Positions 1-10,425 of a DNA stretch of 64,000 nt are shown here, one piece after another (the stretch's first letter is position 1; the number at the start of each line of letters is the position of its first letter). The DNA is from Cryoendolithus antarcticus (taxonomy: Eukaryota > Ascomycota > Dothideomycetes > Cladosporiales > Cladosporiaceae), in the NCBI GenBank assembly GCA_002077065.1, contig NAJO01000010.1:620001-684000 (forward strand), given 5' to 3'. The notes under the pieces are model-generated. The model made no database searches, was not told the DNA's origin, and was given only the letters and a program-made list of their open reading frames with translations. Both the position numbers and the translations under genes were made by a program.

Positions 1-1403
1 TACGGCAGATCATGTTGCGACACGATACTGTAGCTCCAACCTGACTTGCCAGCGCGCGCAGTACGACCAACGCGATGAACGAAGATCTTAGGCTGCGATG
101 GGAAGTCATAATTGATCACGTTGGCTAGCACAGGTATGTCCAGACCACGGGCTGCGACATCGGTGACGACGAGGATGTTCGTCATGCCAGTCCGAAAGTC
201 GTCCACTTGCAGCTTACGCGCAGTCTGATCCAGTGAGCCGTACACATAGGAGGTAGCATAGCCAAAGCCTTTCAGTAGTGCTGCGAGATACTCCACATGA
301 TGCTTCGTAGCAGCAAACAATACCGTCGAGTGCGGCGATGGTGTCTCATTAGGCGCGATGTGCTCCCTCTTCCGCTTCTTTCCTTCAGCTGGCTCCTTGG
401 CCTTTATAGCAGCTTCAGTCTCGCCCGTTGGCATCTTGAGCACATCCTGTAGCAGATGGAGAAGAGCGCCCTCCTTGTCCGACCGCTTGACGGTGAAGAA
501 CGCACTTTCGAGTCCAGGTGCGATCTTGCTTTCGGCGTCCAACCTGACAAGCTTTGGATCTTGTAGCCCAGCACGCGCGAATTCAACAAGCGACTTGGGC
601 AGTGTAGCAGAGAAAAGTAGCGTCTGTCGGTTTGGAGGCAAAGAATGCATGATCTCGGTCAATTGCATCGCGAAACCCATCTCGAAGAGTCTGTCGGCCT
701 CGTCAAAGACCACATACTTCACGCTGGATAGCTCAAGACCCATCTCGACTTTTAGATGCTCAAAGCGGCCTGGCGTAGCAATGACAATGTCCGGGTTGCT
801 CGCCATGCTGCTGAATTGATCCTCGAGACTGTCGCCGCCAACAAGTAAAGTTGTCCGCAAATCAGTACCCTTTGCAAGCTCGTGTACCACCTTGAGTGTC
901 TGCAGTGCCAGCTCTCGAGACGGCGAGAGCACGATGGCCCGCGCACCAACTTTGGCCGAGTGTGCCTTGAGCTTCTCGATCATAGGGATGACGAAAGCAG
1001 CCGTCTTCCCAGACCCTGTCCTCGCCATACCGACAACGTCTTGTCCATCCATAATCAAAGGAACAGTCTTGCGCTGGATCGGTGTCGGTACCGAGAAGCC
1101 CTTCCGCGTGATAGCCTTCAATACTACAGCGCTCAAGCCCATCGTTTGAAATGCGCCGGCTTTCTTTCCGCCCTTGTCGCCTTTGCGATTGACTGCAGCT
1201 TGCGCTGCAGCGATGAACGCCTCGTCCTGGTCATCATCGTCGATTTGCGCGCCCTTGCCAGCGACTTTACGTCTCTTCAATTGCGGTTGTTCGCCAAGAG
1301 TGTCCCAGTCTTCATCGCCGCCGTCCACTTGCCCGTCTAGGACAAGAGTGTTGCTGATATCGAAGTCATTCTCCGAATGTGTTGGCGACGCAGCTCGTGC
1401 CAT
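1..1403 (-). CDS. DBP10: ATP-dependent RNA helicase Dbp10 (DDX54 family), C-terminus cut by window edge
   Basis: DEAD-box RNA helicase of the nucleolus, known in the family for 60S ribosomal subunit assembly. The frame opens at an ATG at 1403 and stays open to base 1, so about 467 residues are visible and the C-terminal part is missing. The visible motifs, in order, are a Q motif ([11 protein letters not shown], ~102-112), Walker A ([11 protein letters not shown], ~128-137), TPGR (~210), DEAD (~234-237), SAT (~265) and the helicase-C motif [12 protein letters not shown] close to the window edge. The acidic N-terminus ([12 protein letters not shown]) and the segment [21 protein letters not shown] are typical of Dbp10 rather than other DEAD-box paralogues. 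It is divergent from the pantothenate synthetase gene. No intron is needed in the visible part. Confidence 0.93.
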   Translation of the reverse strand, partial: MARAASPTHSENDFDISNTLVLDGQVDGGDEDWDTLGEQPQLKRRKVAGKGAQIDDDDQDEAFIAAAQAAVNRKGDKGGKKAGAFQTMGLSAVVLKAITRKGFSVPTPIQRKTVPLIMDGQDVVGMARTGSGKTAAFVIPMIEKLKAHSAKVGARAIVLSPSRELALQTLKVVHELAKGTDLRTTLLVGGDSLEDQFSSMASNPDIVIATPGRFEHLKVEMGLELSSVKYVVFDEADRLFEMGFAMQLTEIMHSLPPNRQTLLFSATLPKSLVEFARAGLQDPKLVRLDAESKIAPGLESAFFTVKRSDKEGALLHLLQDVLKMPTGETEAAIKAKEPAEGKKRKREHIAPNETPSPHSTVLFAATKHHVEYLAALLKGFGYATSYVYGSLDQTARKLQVDDFRTGMTNILVVTDVAARGLDIPVLANVINYDFPSQPKIFVHRVGRTARAGKSGWSYSIVSQHDLP

Positions 1404-1746
1404 GCTGCAGTCACCGCGAGTATGTGGAAAGAGTTGTTGCTTTCGAGTATTAGGACGACTTTCTTGAGAACTTTTGGATGGCACCAGATGTCACCTCTGG
1501 TCTGCCGTAGCCAGCATATCGATATCGCTTAACCTTCCTCTCCGAGAGCACAACGAACATCACTCCCGGTGATCTGACCTACGGCGTACAGAGTGAACTG
1601 CAAACATCGCCATGTGTTGACTCACTGACGCGTAGAAGCACGATGGCAGAGACAGATGTCAGTGATATCAAGTGTGTGCGAAAGTTTGACATCGGAAAGC
1701 CGGGTGAAGGTTGCATCGGGCGTGAGCAAGACACTCCCGAGCCAAC
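1404..1746. promoter_or_regulatory. Divergent intergenic region, DBP10 / pantothenate synthetase
   Basis: These 343 bases separate two divergent start codons and must hold both promoters. Short open frames here are neither ATG-led nor conserved-looking. I see no TATA box, repeat or RNA gene that I can defend. Confidence 0.5.
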
Positions 1747-2823
1747 ATGGCTTTTGTGAGCCGCGCAGTCAGGACGGCCTGGCTGAGTCCCAGATCGTGT
1801 ATGGTTTCGAAACGACGATCCCATGTCTTCCGCTCGGTCTCCGAGCTCAGAAGCCACCGACGTGATCTTCTCCTGGCTGGCAAGACGATCGGCTTAGTGC
1901 CTACCATGGGCGCCCTACATGCTGGCCATCTGTCGCTAGTCCGACGAGCGGCAGAGGAGAACTCCCACGTATTTGTCTCGATCTATATCAATCCTACCCA
2001 ATTCGGGCAGAACGAAGATCTGGCAAGCTACCCCAAGACCTGGGACAGCGACATGGCACTTCTACAGGACCTGGACGCGTCGCTCAAGGAGAGCGGAAGT
2101 GGCGGCAGGGTGGAAGCTGTCTTCGCGCCTACGACGAAGGAGATGTATCCTACGGTCCCGCCGGATTCGTCCCTACCTGGCAAAGGCACTTTCGTTACAA
2201 TCACGCCGCTCGCCGGACTACTGGAAGGCCGCAGTCGGCCAGTGTTCTTCAGAGGCGTTGCCACCGTTTGCACAAAGCTTTTCAATATCGTACAGCCCGA
2301 ACGAGTATACTTCGGGCAGAAGGATGTGCAGCAAAGTGTTGTGATCAAGCGACTGGTCAAAGACCTGCACATGCCGATCGATGTTCGCATCATCTCAACC
2401 GAGCGAGAGTCAGATGGACTGGCGATGAGTAGTCGAAATGTCTACTTGGGCGAGCGGCGGAGGGCGGTGGGCGTCGTGCTATCACGAGCATTGAGAGCCG
2501 CGGAGACGGCCTACAAGAGTGGAATCCAGGATCGTGATGGCATTCTTGCGCCGGCTCATGCCGTCCTAGACTCCGAAGCAGCGCTGCAGTCTCGTCTCGC
2601 TGACGACGAGAGTGCGCGATTCGAAGTTGATTACATCTCGTTGGCTGACTCGGACAATCTGGAGGAAGTTCAGATGGTCAAACCCAGTCAAGGCGCGGTA
2701 CTGAGCGGCGCGATCAAGATGCTACCATTGACGACCACAAGGACTGATGAGAGACTCGGTCAGGGTGAAGACAAATTACCTGTGCGATTAATCGATAACA
2801 TAATCCTAATGCCAAAGCCATAG
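1747..2823 (+). CDS. PAN6: Pantoate--beta-alanine ligase (pantothenate synthetase)
   Basis: It joins pantoate and beta-alanine, using ATP, to make pantothenate, the precursor of coenzyme A. The 358-residue intronless frame begins at a true ATG. It shows the HIGH-type nucleotide-binding motif in VPTMGALHAGH (~51-61), the pantoate-binding stretch around NPTQFGQNEDL (~82), YFGQKDVQQ (~190) and the KMSKS-like loop region DGLAMSSRNVYL (~224-235). About 30 residues precede the conserved fold; they are basic and could be a mitochondrial or linker extension, which is inference. Bacterial PanC is about 280 residues, and fungal forms are longer through insertions such as the Gly/Ser stretch at ~115-120. 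The symbol follows yeast Pan6. Confidence 0.95.
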   Translation: MAFVSRAVRTAWLSPRSCMVSKRRSHVFRSVSELRSHRRDLLLAGKTIGLVPTMGALHAGHLSLVRRAAEENSHVFVSIYINPTQFGQNEDLASYPKTWDSDMALLQDLDASLKESGSGGRVEAVFAPTTKEMYPTVPPDSSLPGKGTFVTITPLAGLLEGRSRPVFFRGVATVCTKLFNIVQPERVYFGQKDVQQSVVIKRLVKDLHMPIDVRIISTERESDGLAMSSRNVYLGERRRAVGVVLSRALRAAETAYKSGIQDRDGILAPAHAVLDSEAALQSRLADDESARFEVDYISLADSDNLEEVQMVKPSQGAVLSGAIKMLPLTTTRTDERLGQGEDKLPVRLIDNIILMPKP

Positions 2824-2856
2824 CTTCTCGATGGCTTTTGCTGCATGCCCAAGTGC

Positions 2857-4845
2857 TTAAAGTGACTCAGACTTCTCGTCATTTCCAATGCTACCACCCC
2901 TCTTTAGGCCGGACTCTGCGTCCACGACCGAGTTCCCACGGCTCGCTGCAGCCACAAGATCTGGATTCTCCAGTTTCAACCTCTCGAAGTTGCGCTCGGC
3001 ATCCCAGACCCATGGCGTGTCCGCTGCGAACAAAAGATCCATCTCCTCGAGCGTCCGCTGATTGCTCTCTGGGTACAGGCAGTACACCATTGGAATGCTC
3101 AGGATGTTGCACGCACCGAAGATGTACAATGTCTTCTCCGAGATGGCGTTGAACATCACAGGACACAGCAGTGTCAACCAGCCGTTGCCGATAGACCAGC
3201 CGACCACTCCCCAGGCGTTGCCCTTGGCGCGCACCTCGAGCGGGAAGATCTCAGCTACGCAAGGCATCAGTCTCTGTCTTGGAGTAACGATTTGGCTCTA
3301 GATGGACTTACCAGGGTAAAGCCACGGCACCGTGAGCCAGGTGGCGCCAAATACAAACGTGAACATGAACACGAAGCTCGCCGCCGCAGCCCCGTACGCC
3401 GAAGCGGCTTGCGTGTTACCCGATGCGGTAGCTGCAATTCCAGCGGCTGACATACCACCAGCGAGGAACATGGCAATGCCTTGCCCCACCGAGCCCCAGT
3501 ATAGAGTCCAGCGGCGGCCGATGCGATCAAGTGTGAAGACGCAGATAAGAGTCGAGAACATGTAGAAGATGTTGTTCAGTCTGCTGTTATTAGTCTTGGG
3601 CTACACCATGTCAAGATCACAGAAGGCTTACCCGGAAATCCACTGGCTCTTCTCGCTGCTGAACCCAGCAATCCGGAAAATCGTCGGAGCATAGACTGTC
3701 ACTCCAGCGATCCCAACCCACTCCTGTACGATCTGCAGCCAGATGACCAGCTGAACACGACGCGCTGTGTGCAGCTTACCACTGTTGCCGAATGCCATGT
3801 GCCAGTAGGTGTTCGATTGGGCAGTCTTGCGTTCGTGAATGACGACATTCCTGATGTCCTGGTACTCGTTCTCCGCTTTGATGGCATCTTCGCCCTCACT
3901 TCCACGCAAGCGCTGAAGAATGTAGCGTGCCTCTTCGTCCCGCCCGACCTTTGCAAGCCATCTGGGCGACTCGGGGAAGAACCAGCATATGCCAAAAAGC
4001 ACGATCAACGGAATAATCTGAAAAGCGATTGGGAAGCGCCACCGGATGGCGGAATTGCCGCCATCGACGTAGGATAACCCGAACGAGAGCCAATACGCCC
4101 ATTGAGGTGTCAGCATCGTGTGGTATCAATTCGTATTGCAAGAAGGGGAGAGGGGGGGGGGGGGGTTTGGGCACATACCACGACGACACCTGATGAGAAG
4201 TCAGCTTTGCGCAATCTCGCTACACATTCAGCACCACTTACCGAAGATGTTCAACGTGAATTCGATGGCGATAAACTGGCCACGGCTGGTATGCTCTGCT
4301 GTCTCCGTTGCCCAGACCGGCACAATAGCATTCAACGCTCCGGTTCCCCAGCCGTTAATCAGTCTGGCGCAGATCATCCAGCTGTGGTTTTGCGCAGAGC
4401 ACTGCAGGACAGCGCCAAAGATAGCCCAAGCAGCGCCGAACGCGATCGTTTTGATGCGACCGATCTTGTCACCGATCCAGCCACCGACAAGACAGCCCAT
4501 GAGAGTGCCGAGATAGTAGACACTGACGATGCCGCCTTGGAGGAGGGAGTCGGTGACGACAGGATCGCCTGCGTCGTTCACGTAGCCAAACCCCATAAGA
4601 TCGATATAGTCTCTTGCGTTATTGACGCCGCCCATCATGCCTGGTCTCAAGTCAGACGTGAATCATCGCCAGGCGTTTCGCGTGGCTCAAGTCGCAACCA
4701 CTGCATCGATCTCGTGTTGATCGAAGCGCATACCTTGATCGTAGCCGAAGAAGAAGATAGACAAAGCTGCCACACAGTTGATTGCAATGAGCAAGCTGCG
4801 CTTCTCAAGCTTCGCAGCGACGCGAAAACCGGATCTTTGGTCCAT
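2857..4845 (-). CDS. MFS sugar/lactose-permease-type transporter, six predicted exons, one with an aberrant 3' splice site
   Basis: Twelve-helix sugar transporter of the plasma membrane. The exons that restore family continuity are 4845-4734, 4640-4242, 4189-4179 (11 nt), 4098-3632, 3580-3312 and 3254-2857, giving 551 residues. The start ATG at 4845 sits in a strong CGACCATGG context; the frame extends upstream only from a TTG. Family marks include GYDQGMMGGVN after helix 1, GDKIGR between helices 2 and 3, PESPRWL in the central loop and the PESNQRTLEEMD sugar-porter motif near the C-terminus. Four introns have normal GT...AG ends. The intron 4178-4099 begins GTATGT and has a CTGAC branch point but contains no AG; the required exon start follows TGG. 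Retaining it brings an in-frame TGA, and using the first downstream AG (4020-4018) removes 27 residues in frame. The gene may be functional by atypical splicing or may be decaying. Confidence 0.85.
4152..4165. repeat. Homopolymer of 14 G (C on the gene strand) inside a transporter intron
   Basis: Fourteen consecutive G are read on the + strand. On the transporter's strand this is a C14 run inside the AG-less intron, where it also makes up most of the pyrimidine-rich stretch. The exact length is the kind of thing assemblies get wrong. Confidence 0.9.
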
Positions 4846-6080
4846 GGTCGCGAGTTGATGATATAGAAGGGCAATCAAAGCACACGGCGATGATCTGATG
4901 CGAGGAAATGAGGTCTTTGGACGTTCACGAGCTGTATATGTAGTGCTTTACATCCGCGGGGCCAAGACAGAGACTGTCACTCTCCCATGATGCTGTCTCG
5001 AAAGCTCACGTAAGTCACTGCTACACAAAAGCCACCGGCACCGCCAAAAGGAGTGTCATTCCGGAATATCATTCTTTTGAAGCAGCTGTCATTCGTCCGG
5101 TACGTCAGTGCCAGGCGAATGGCGGAGTAGAGATCGGCAGCCGTTGCAGCCGCACGTGTCTTCCGTCAAACGCCGGGAAGGGTTCACCGCCCGGATTGCC
5201 CGATGAGGCCGAGAAGCGGCTCGACAGAAAGCCTCACGGTCAGGTTGATGTGTCGCGCGATCGTGCATGAGTCGGACTCTGCAGTGTTGTACTACATCAG
5301 GACGACTTGGCCCCATGGTCGTAGTGATCATCGTGAAGTCGACAGTTTCGTGACGCCTGTATTGCAGCATCACTGGAGTAGGAATCGCGACAGCCGGGTC
5401 CGATTCATGGAGCAGTTGGTCACACCGCATTGAATGCAACGCAAAATCAGCTCATACGCTGCATTTGGTATCGTTTGGAATGGGCGAGCGTGTGCCTCGA
5501 GCAGGTATGCTGCGATATCGTCGACCCGCCAGCAGCGCCTCTGGATATCGGCGCCGCATCGAAACGACTGTAATGGCTCGCTTGTAACGTAGAAGGTACA
5601 TGTTCATGAGACAGTTGCAGAGAATGCCGCCTGCCCTGGAGATGAGTATCAAGGGCGTCTCTACATGTACTTTGTGAGAGCTCCCTTCCCTCATGTACCA
5701 AGCAAGTGTTGGGTGGAACATTTCGTGTGGAGCTACATGTATCGATCGTTCGAACAGGGGAGCTGTCGTACGCAACCAGAAATGGTCGCTTCCTCGGTGA
5801 GCGTGCTGGGATGATCTGCGTACTCTCTCTTCCAGTCGGCGCTCAAAGGTGACATTTAGTCTTGCTATAGGTTGTCGCAGATGTCTCACATATCGAGGTG
5901 ATACATGTTTTCATATGAACCACTTTACGCGTCCGTAACGCGTGAACGTTGCTCAGCAACGCTTTTTCCGCGCCAAAGACGTCACTCCACGCACGCACCA
6001 CAGCTCAATCGCATCCACCACTCCATACAACTCCATTGCACTCCACGACACCCGTGATCCACACCTCACTCACCGCAGCA
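4846..6080. other. Intergenic region, divergent transporter / POLD4
   Basis: About 1.2 kb between two divergent starts. It contains only short frames on both strands, mostly opened by non-ATG codons and with no domain-like content. I see no tRNA, repeat or recognisable mobile element. The last ~140 bases before 6081 are C/CA-rich, as in many fungal leaders. Confidence 0.5.
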
Positions 6081-6854
6081 ATGGCCCCCAAGCGCCGCAC
6101 CTCCACCCCTCGCACCGCCTCCGCCTCCGCCGCCGTCCGCGGAGCCCAAAGCACCCTCTCCTTCCAGAACAAAGTCACAAAACCCGTCTCCCCTCGCTCA
6201 GCAAAGGGTAAAGCCGCAAAGAAGGACCTCGAATGTAAAGCAGCTGCGATCGAGATCGAAGCCGAAGCCGAGGACGATGACTCTACCGCCGAAGTTACCG
6301 TAAAGGTACCTAAGCTGCCGCAATCACCGCCCCCTTCCTCCGCCCAGCCCGCTGTAGCGCCCGAAGCCGCAGACCCCGTGGACGAGCCAGTGAAGACTGA
6401 GGAGGTCCTGGGTGGAAGAGCAGAGACTAGCGATCTGGGCGCTCTAGGCGGATTGGGCTCAGGCTGGGTGGGAGACGAGGAGACCCGAGCGCGCAAACTC
6501 CCTGAAGCGCAGATTAAGCGGTACTGGGCGGAGAAGGAATCTGAGCGCTTGGTACCTCGCGTGCATCAGGAGGGACTAGGATTGGCGGAGAAAGTGTTGA
6601 GGGAGTTTGATATGAGTGGGCAGTTTGGGGTATGTATCACCCTGCTCTGGGAGGACGAACACGGCGTGCTGACAATTTACTAGCCTTGTATCGGCATCGC
6701 GCGACTAAAGCGCTGGAAGCGAGCTAACGTGCTTGGACTGAATCCGCCTATTGAGGTGCTCGCTGTTCTGCTGAAGGAGCAGGATAAGGGCAACGCGAAA
6801 GTTCAGAGAGCGCATGTGGATGAGTTGATGAGCTCGAGGTTCGTGGAAACGTGA
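6081..6854 (+). CDS. POLD4: DNA polymerase delta subunit 4 (p12/Cdm1 family)
   Basis: Small accessory subunit of the replicative polymerase delta. The exons are 6081-6629 and 6684-6854 (intron 54 nt, donor GTATGT, branch CTGAC, acceptor TAG), giving 239 residues. The C-terminal half carries the family signature: LPEAQIKRYWAEKE, GLAEKVLREFD, then across the splice junction FGPCIGIARLKRWKRA and GLNPPIEVLAVL. The N-terminus is basic and Ser/Thr/Pro-rich and holds GAQSTLSFQNKVTK, which resembles a PCNA-interaction box but lacks the paired aromatic residues. The ATG at 6081 was preferred to one 44 codons upstream because the extension reads like untranslated leader and homologous proteins start close to the basic segment. 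Confidence 0.9.
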
Positions 6855-7009
6855 GCTATCTTGTTGAAGTGTTTCATGTGAGATGGACTTGCTGTAGGAT
6901 ACATGATAGGTTGCTGGATGCATAGCGTGGCGTTGGGGAATTGTGAACTTTCGCTGTATGACCTTTCGGTTTCAGCAGCAAAGATGATAGCTAAGAGCGT
7001 CCGACATGG

Positions 7010-9493
7010 CTATATGACTTCTCGTCTGTCTTCTAGTTCTACATCTCCATGCCCGTCGCCTTCATCCGCCTGACGCAAAGGCTGACTTGCTTCACTGTCT
7101 ACGGCGACGTTTGCTTGCTCATCGCCGAGCCTGAGCCTGCCGCCGCTGATGTTCCGCACCTTGTCCGCGACCCAAGTAGCAGAAGATCTGATGACCTGCC
7201 ATAGTGCCTCCTGTCCGCCGTGCCTACCAGCTTCGCGGGGATGCTCAAGTGCTTCAGCTTGGAACTGATACTTCAGGCAGTCTTTCACTGTTAGCAGTCC
7301 AGTAAGTCGACCGCGGTGCTCGACCAAGATCACTCGAGGGCCGAGCTTCTTGAACAGCTCCATAGTAGTCTCAAGTGGCAAATTAGGATGGACCGTCAAT
7401 GGCGTGGCATTGACGAACTGTTGGAGGTCCAGTGGTGCGGCTTCTGATGAGGCAGAAGAGTGGTGTTCAGTCTTGAAGCTGCATAGCGTTCGCTTCGGCA
7501 TGCGTTCGCGTTCAGCCTTATCAAGAGCATAGCGTAGCTCCGTACGGCCAATGAAGCCGAGGAGAATTTTCTCATCGAGATCCTCGACGACGGGAAAGCC
7601 CTGGAATTTCGACAGCGCCATGATAGCTTCGATCTCGGCGATGGATATGCCAGCCACGATAAGACAGGTTGGGTCCTTGGTCATGCATGTGCTAGCCGGC
7701 ATGCCAAACGAGTGATCCTCTTTGTTGTCCAAGAAGGGGAAGCCATTGAACCAAATCATACGATCTGCAATGCCGCCCTTACCTAGGCGCTCACTGACAG
7801 CTTTTGTGACGCCCACCACAATCATGGTCGGCAAGATGTATGTCAGTGCGCCAGTCAGCTCGAACATGATCACCACAACGCTGACAGTGATGTGCATTAT
7901 ACCCGCCAGCGCAGCGGCAGCGCCAAGGAAGGCGTAAGTGCCTGGCGTGATGCATGTCTGATTTGCATCACAGGCTGAGAAAAATGCTGAGCCCGGGAAG
8001 GCTTCATGCAGAGCCTGTACGAGGATGCCGACCATGCGACCGAAGGCTGCGCCAATTGCCATGCTGGGTACGAAGATGCCGGCAGGGACTTTGCAGCCGT
8101 AGGAGATGATGACGAGGAAGGTGCGGAGGAGTGTCGCAACGAGTAGAGCGAAGATGATCGAGGTGCGATTTCGAGGGTCGCATATCTCGTCAAAGTCGTG
8201 GCCACCTTCGCACTCCTGGAATAATATTTCCATGCTCTCTGTCATGTCGATGCGCAGGAACATGTTTGGATAGCACAGTATAGCTGTCGCTGTCGCGAGT
8301 ATCGTCGCCTCGAGGATCGGATACTTTGAAAGGTACTTCTTCCTGAATGACTGCGCTCGCAAATTCCAAGTAATCACAAATGCACCGTAGACGCCACCAA
8401 AAATGCCAATCACGATGTAGAACAGAACTTCAAAGAAATGCCAGCTCCGATCGTATCGCACGGTGAACATGACCAGCTGGCCAGTCCGGAAGGGGTTCAT
8501 TGCGGCGAGCACTGCTGTCGCGACCAGCGCGCAAAAGTAGGATCTCCACATGGTCTTGAGGGGAAAGTAGCTGCTCATCTCCTCCAAGCTGAAGAGTACG
8601 CCACCGATCGGGCTGCCAAATGCGACTGCGACGCCGGCTGCGGCGCATGCTGACAGGATCTCCCGGGTCTTCGCAGCATTCCGTCGGTACTTGACGAAGA
8701 AGCGGCTGATCACATTGCCTGTGCAGACTGCGTAGTGAACGCTCGGCCCTTCCTTACCGACACTCAGTCCAGATGCGATCGCCAAAGGCAGTCCAATGGA
8801 CTTGATCACCAGCGTCCGGAACCCCAGGAAGCCCTTCATCACAAATCCAGCAATTATGCACTTGATCTCACTGATCCCAGATCCAGCAGCATAAGGAGCG
8901 TATGACTTGACCAGTCTAGCAGAGGCGAAGGCGAACAGCATGGAAAATAGAATGTACAGAAGATAGTTCAGCGGCCAGAACCCACTCCAATGATGCCATT
9001 CCGCACAACCGTCCTCAGCTCCCCAGCAGCAGAACGATTCGTTCAGGTAGAAAGCAGTCGTGCAGTAGCCACGCTTGATGTCTGACAGCCACTCCGTGAT
9101 GATGTTGAGGAAGGCTGCATTTACTCCAATCGCCGACCCGATCAGGGTGACGACGATCCAGCCCTGAGCAGCATCATACGCCTCCCAGGCCTTCCTCCGC
9201 CAGCCTAGTCGACCCTCACGCTCAAAGAAGCCAGCGCGCTCCTGTCGTCTCAGCTTGCGCCGTTGCTGCTCGCGAGCTGCATCCTGCACCCAGTCTATGG
9301 TTGTGAAGTCCTCATAGCGTTTGATCTCGTCGATCTCGTCGGCGACAGCCTGTTCCGCGGGATCGACTGGGTCATCGTTGCCTTGCTCTGCGGTAGAGAG
9401 GGCTGAGAAGCGGCGGGAGAGTGTATGCGCTCGGGAGTGTGGGGGCCTGGAGGAGGTTGCGGTCGCCGATGTGGTGCTTTGGCGATTGTTCAT
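7010..9493 (-). CDS. CLC-family chloride transporter with two CBS domains (Gef1 / ClC-3/4/5 type)
   Basis: Intronless, 827 residues from the ATG at 9493; the frame extends 115 codons further only from a TTG, through sequence that is probably leader. It shows the classic anion-pathway motifs GSGISEIK, GKEGPSVH (gating glutamate), GSPIGGVLFSLEEMS and PAGIFVPSMAIGAAFGR. The glutamate pair in FSLEEMS includes the residue known as the proton glutamate of CLC exchangers, so a Cl-/H+ antiporter of endosomal or Golgi membranes is more likely than a channel (inference from the family). Two CBS domains follow the membrane part (around FPVVEDLDEKILLGFI and PRVILVEHRGRLTGLLTVKD). It lies divergent to the histone-fold gene with 347 bp between the starts. 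Confidence 0.94.
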   Translation of the reverse strand: MNNRQSTTSATATSSRPPHSRAHTLSRRFSALSTAEQGNDDPVDPAEQAVADEIDEIKRYEDFTTIDWVQDAAREQQRRKLRRQERAGFFEREGRLGWRRKAWEAYDAAQGWIVVTLIGSAIGVNAAFLNIITEWLSDIKRGYCTTAFYLNESFCCWGAEDGCAEWHHWSGFWPLNYLLYILFSMLFAFASARLVKSYAPYAAGSGISEIKCIIAGFVMKGFLGFRTLVIKSIGLPLAIASGLSVGKEGPSVHYAVCTGNVISRFFVKYRRNAAKTREILSACAAAGVAVAFGSPIGGVLFSLEEMSSYFPLKTMWRSYFCALVATAVLAAMNPFRTGQLVMFTVRYDRSWHFFEVLFYIVIGIFGGVYGAFVITWNLRAQSFRKKYLSKYPILEATILATATAILCYPNMFLRIDMTESMEILFQECEGGHDFDEICDPRNRTSIIFALLVATLLRTFLVIISYGCKVPAGIFVPSMAIGAAFGRMVGILVQALHEAFPGSAFFSACDANQTCITPGTYAFLGAAAALAGIMHITVSVVVIMFELTGALTYILPTMIVVGVTKAVSERLGKGGIADRMIWFNGFPFLDNKEDHSFGMPASTCMTKDPTCLIVAGISIAEIEAIMALSKFQGFPVVEDLDEKILLGFIGRTELRYALDKAERERMPKRTLCSFKTEHHSSASSEAAPLDLQQFVNATPLTVHPNLPLETTMELFKKLGPRVILVEHRGRLTGLLTVKDCLKYQFQAEALEHPREAGRHGGQEALWQVIRSSATWVADKVRNISGGRLRLGDEQANVAVDSEASQPLRQADEGDGHGDVELEDRREVI

Positions 9494-9840
9494 GTCCGTA
9501 GTATCATTTTGAGTCTCTGCGCCAGTTTGGCATTGGCGATCGACAAGATGAGCAACAGTGATTCGAGGAAAACAGTCTACATCGCGTCGGCTTGCTATCT
9601 TACGGAGGCTCGAGTACACTTTAGTCAGCTCGAACCACTTCCGAAGTTTGTCCGTTGTGCACCAAAAGTCGCGTCCACCTTGAGCCGACCACACTTTCCT
9701 TCCCACCATCTTCCATACAACAACCCCGCGAGCTTCGACAACGTGATCATTACGCGTCAGCCCACTATCATCCATCAGCTGTTCGATCAGGAGAGTCATC
9801 AACGTATCACTCAGCAGAGCTATCTGTTTCCCACTCAATC
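9494..9840. promoter_or_regulatory. Divergent intergenic region, CLC / DPB3-like
   Basis: A 347-bp gap between two divergent ATGs. The CLC frame stays open through it without an ATG in a convincing context. No sharper element is visible. Confidence 0.45.
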
Positions 9841-10425
9841 ATGCCCTACAACAACACCCCGATTGCTCCTACCAAGGACGCAACTGGCACCGTGTCTCTT
9901 CCTCGTAAGTCCAGTCGTCCCCGAAATCCACTCACCTCAGCTAACCCGTAGTTAAGTCGCTCGCATCAAGAAGATTATCTCGCAAGACGACGACATCAGC
10001 CAGTGCTCCAACAATGCAGCTTTCGTGATCACAGCGGCCACCGAGAAGTTCCTGCAGCATCTCGTGATGCAGTCATACAACATCGTCAAGTCAGAGCGGA
10101 AGCCAAGACGCAACATACAGTATCGTGACGTCGGTAGGTTGTTCTGTTTCACTCACTGCATCCGAGCGTCTACTAACTGTTCTCAGCAAACGCAGTTGCC
10201 CGCGTCGAGAACCTCGAGTTCCTCTCCGACGTCGTGCCAAAGACGCAGACGTACAAGCAGTACAAGGCTAAGAAGGATGCTGCGGCGCCCAAGCCAGCTG
10301 CTGCACCCAACGGCCAGCACACGCTCGACGCAACGATGGGTGCCGACCAGCCGCTCGTTGCAGAGGAACCTGTCAGTGGAAGCACCGCCATGGATCTCGA
10401 TGCGACAGACAATCCTGCGTCTTAG
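9841..10425 (+). CDS. Histone-fold protein, DNA polymerase epsilon subunit Dpb3 / CHRAC-like
   Basis: The exons are 9841-9904, 9957-10133 and 10187-10425, giving 159 residues. The core ARIKKIISQDDDISQCSNN ... AAFVITAATEKFLQHLV ... NIQYRDVANAVARVENLEFLSDVVP is an NF-YC/CBF-type histone fold, closest in style to fungal Dpb3 and CHRAC15. Such subunits pair with a Dpb4-like partner in polymerase epsilon or ISW2/CHRAC remodellers. The tail is Lys/Ala then acidic. Intron 1 has two AGs five bases apart (ending 9951 and 9956); only the second keeps the frame. Which of the two complexes it belongs to cannot be told from the sequence alone. Confidence 0.85.

Noticed and set aside
4102..4866. 254-codon + strand frame
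   Set aside because: Antisense to the sugar transporter exons and introns; no protein signature of its own.
5740..5770. B-box-like GTTCGAAC near 5748, possible tRNA
   Set aside because: No matching A box or acceptor stem at the right spacing.
9494..9838. 115-residue N-terminal extension of the CLC protein
   Set aside because: It opens only from TTG and reads like leader; the ATG at 9493 fits the family.
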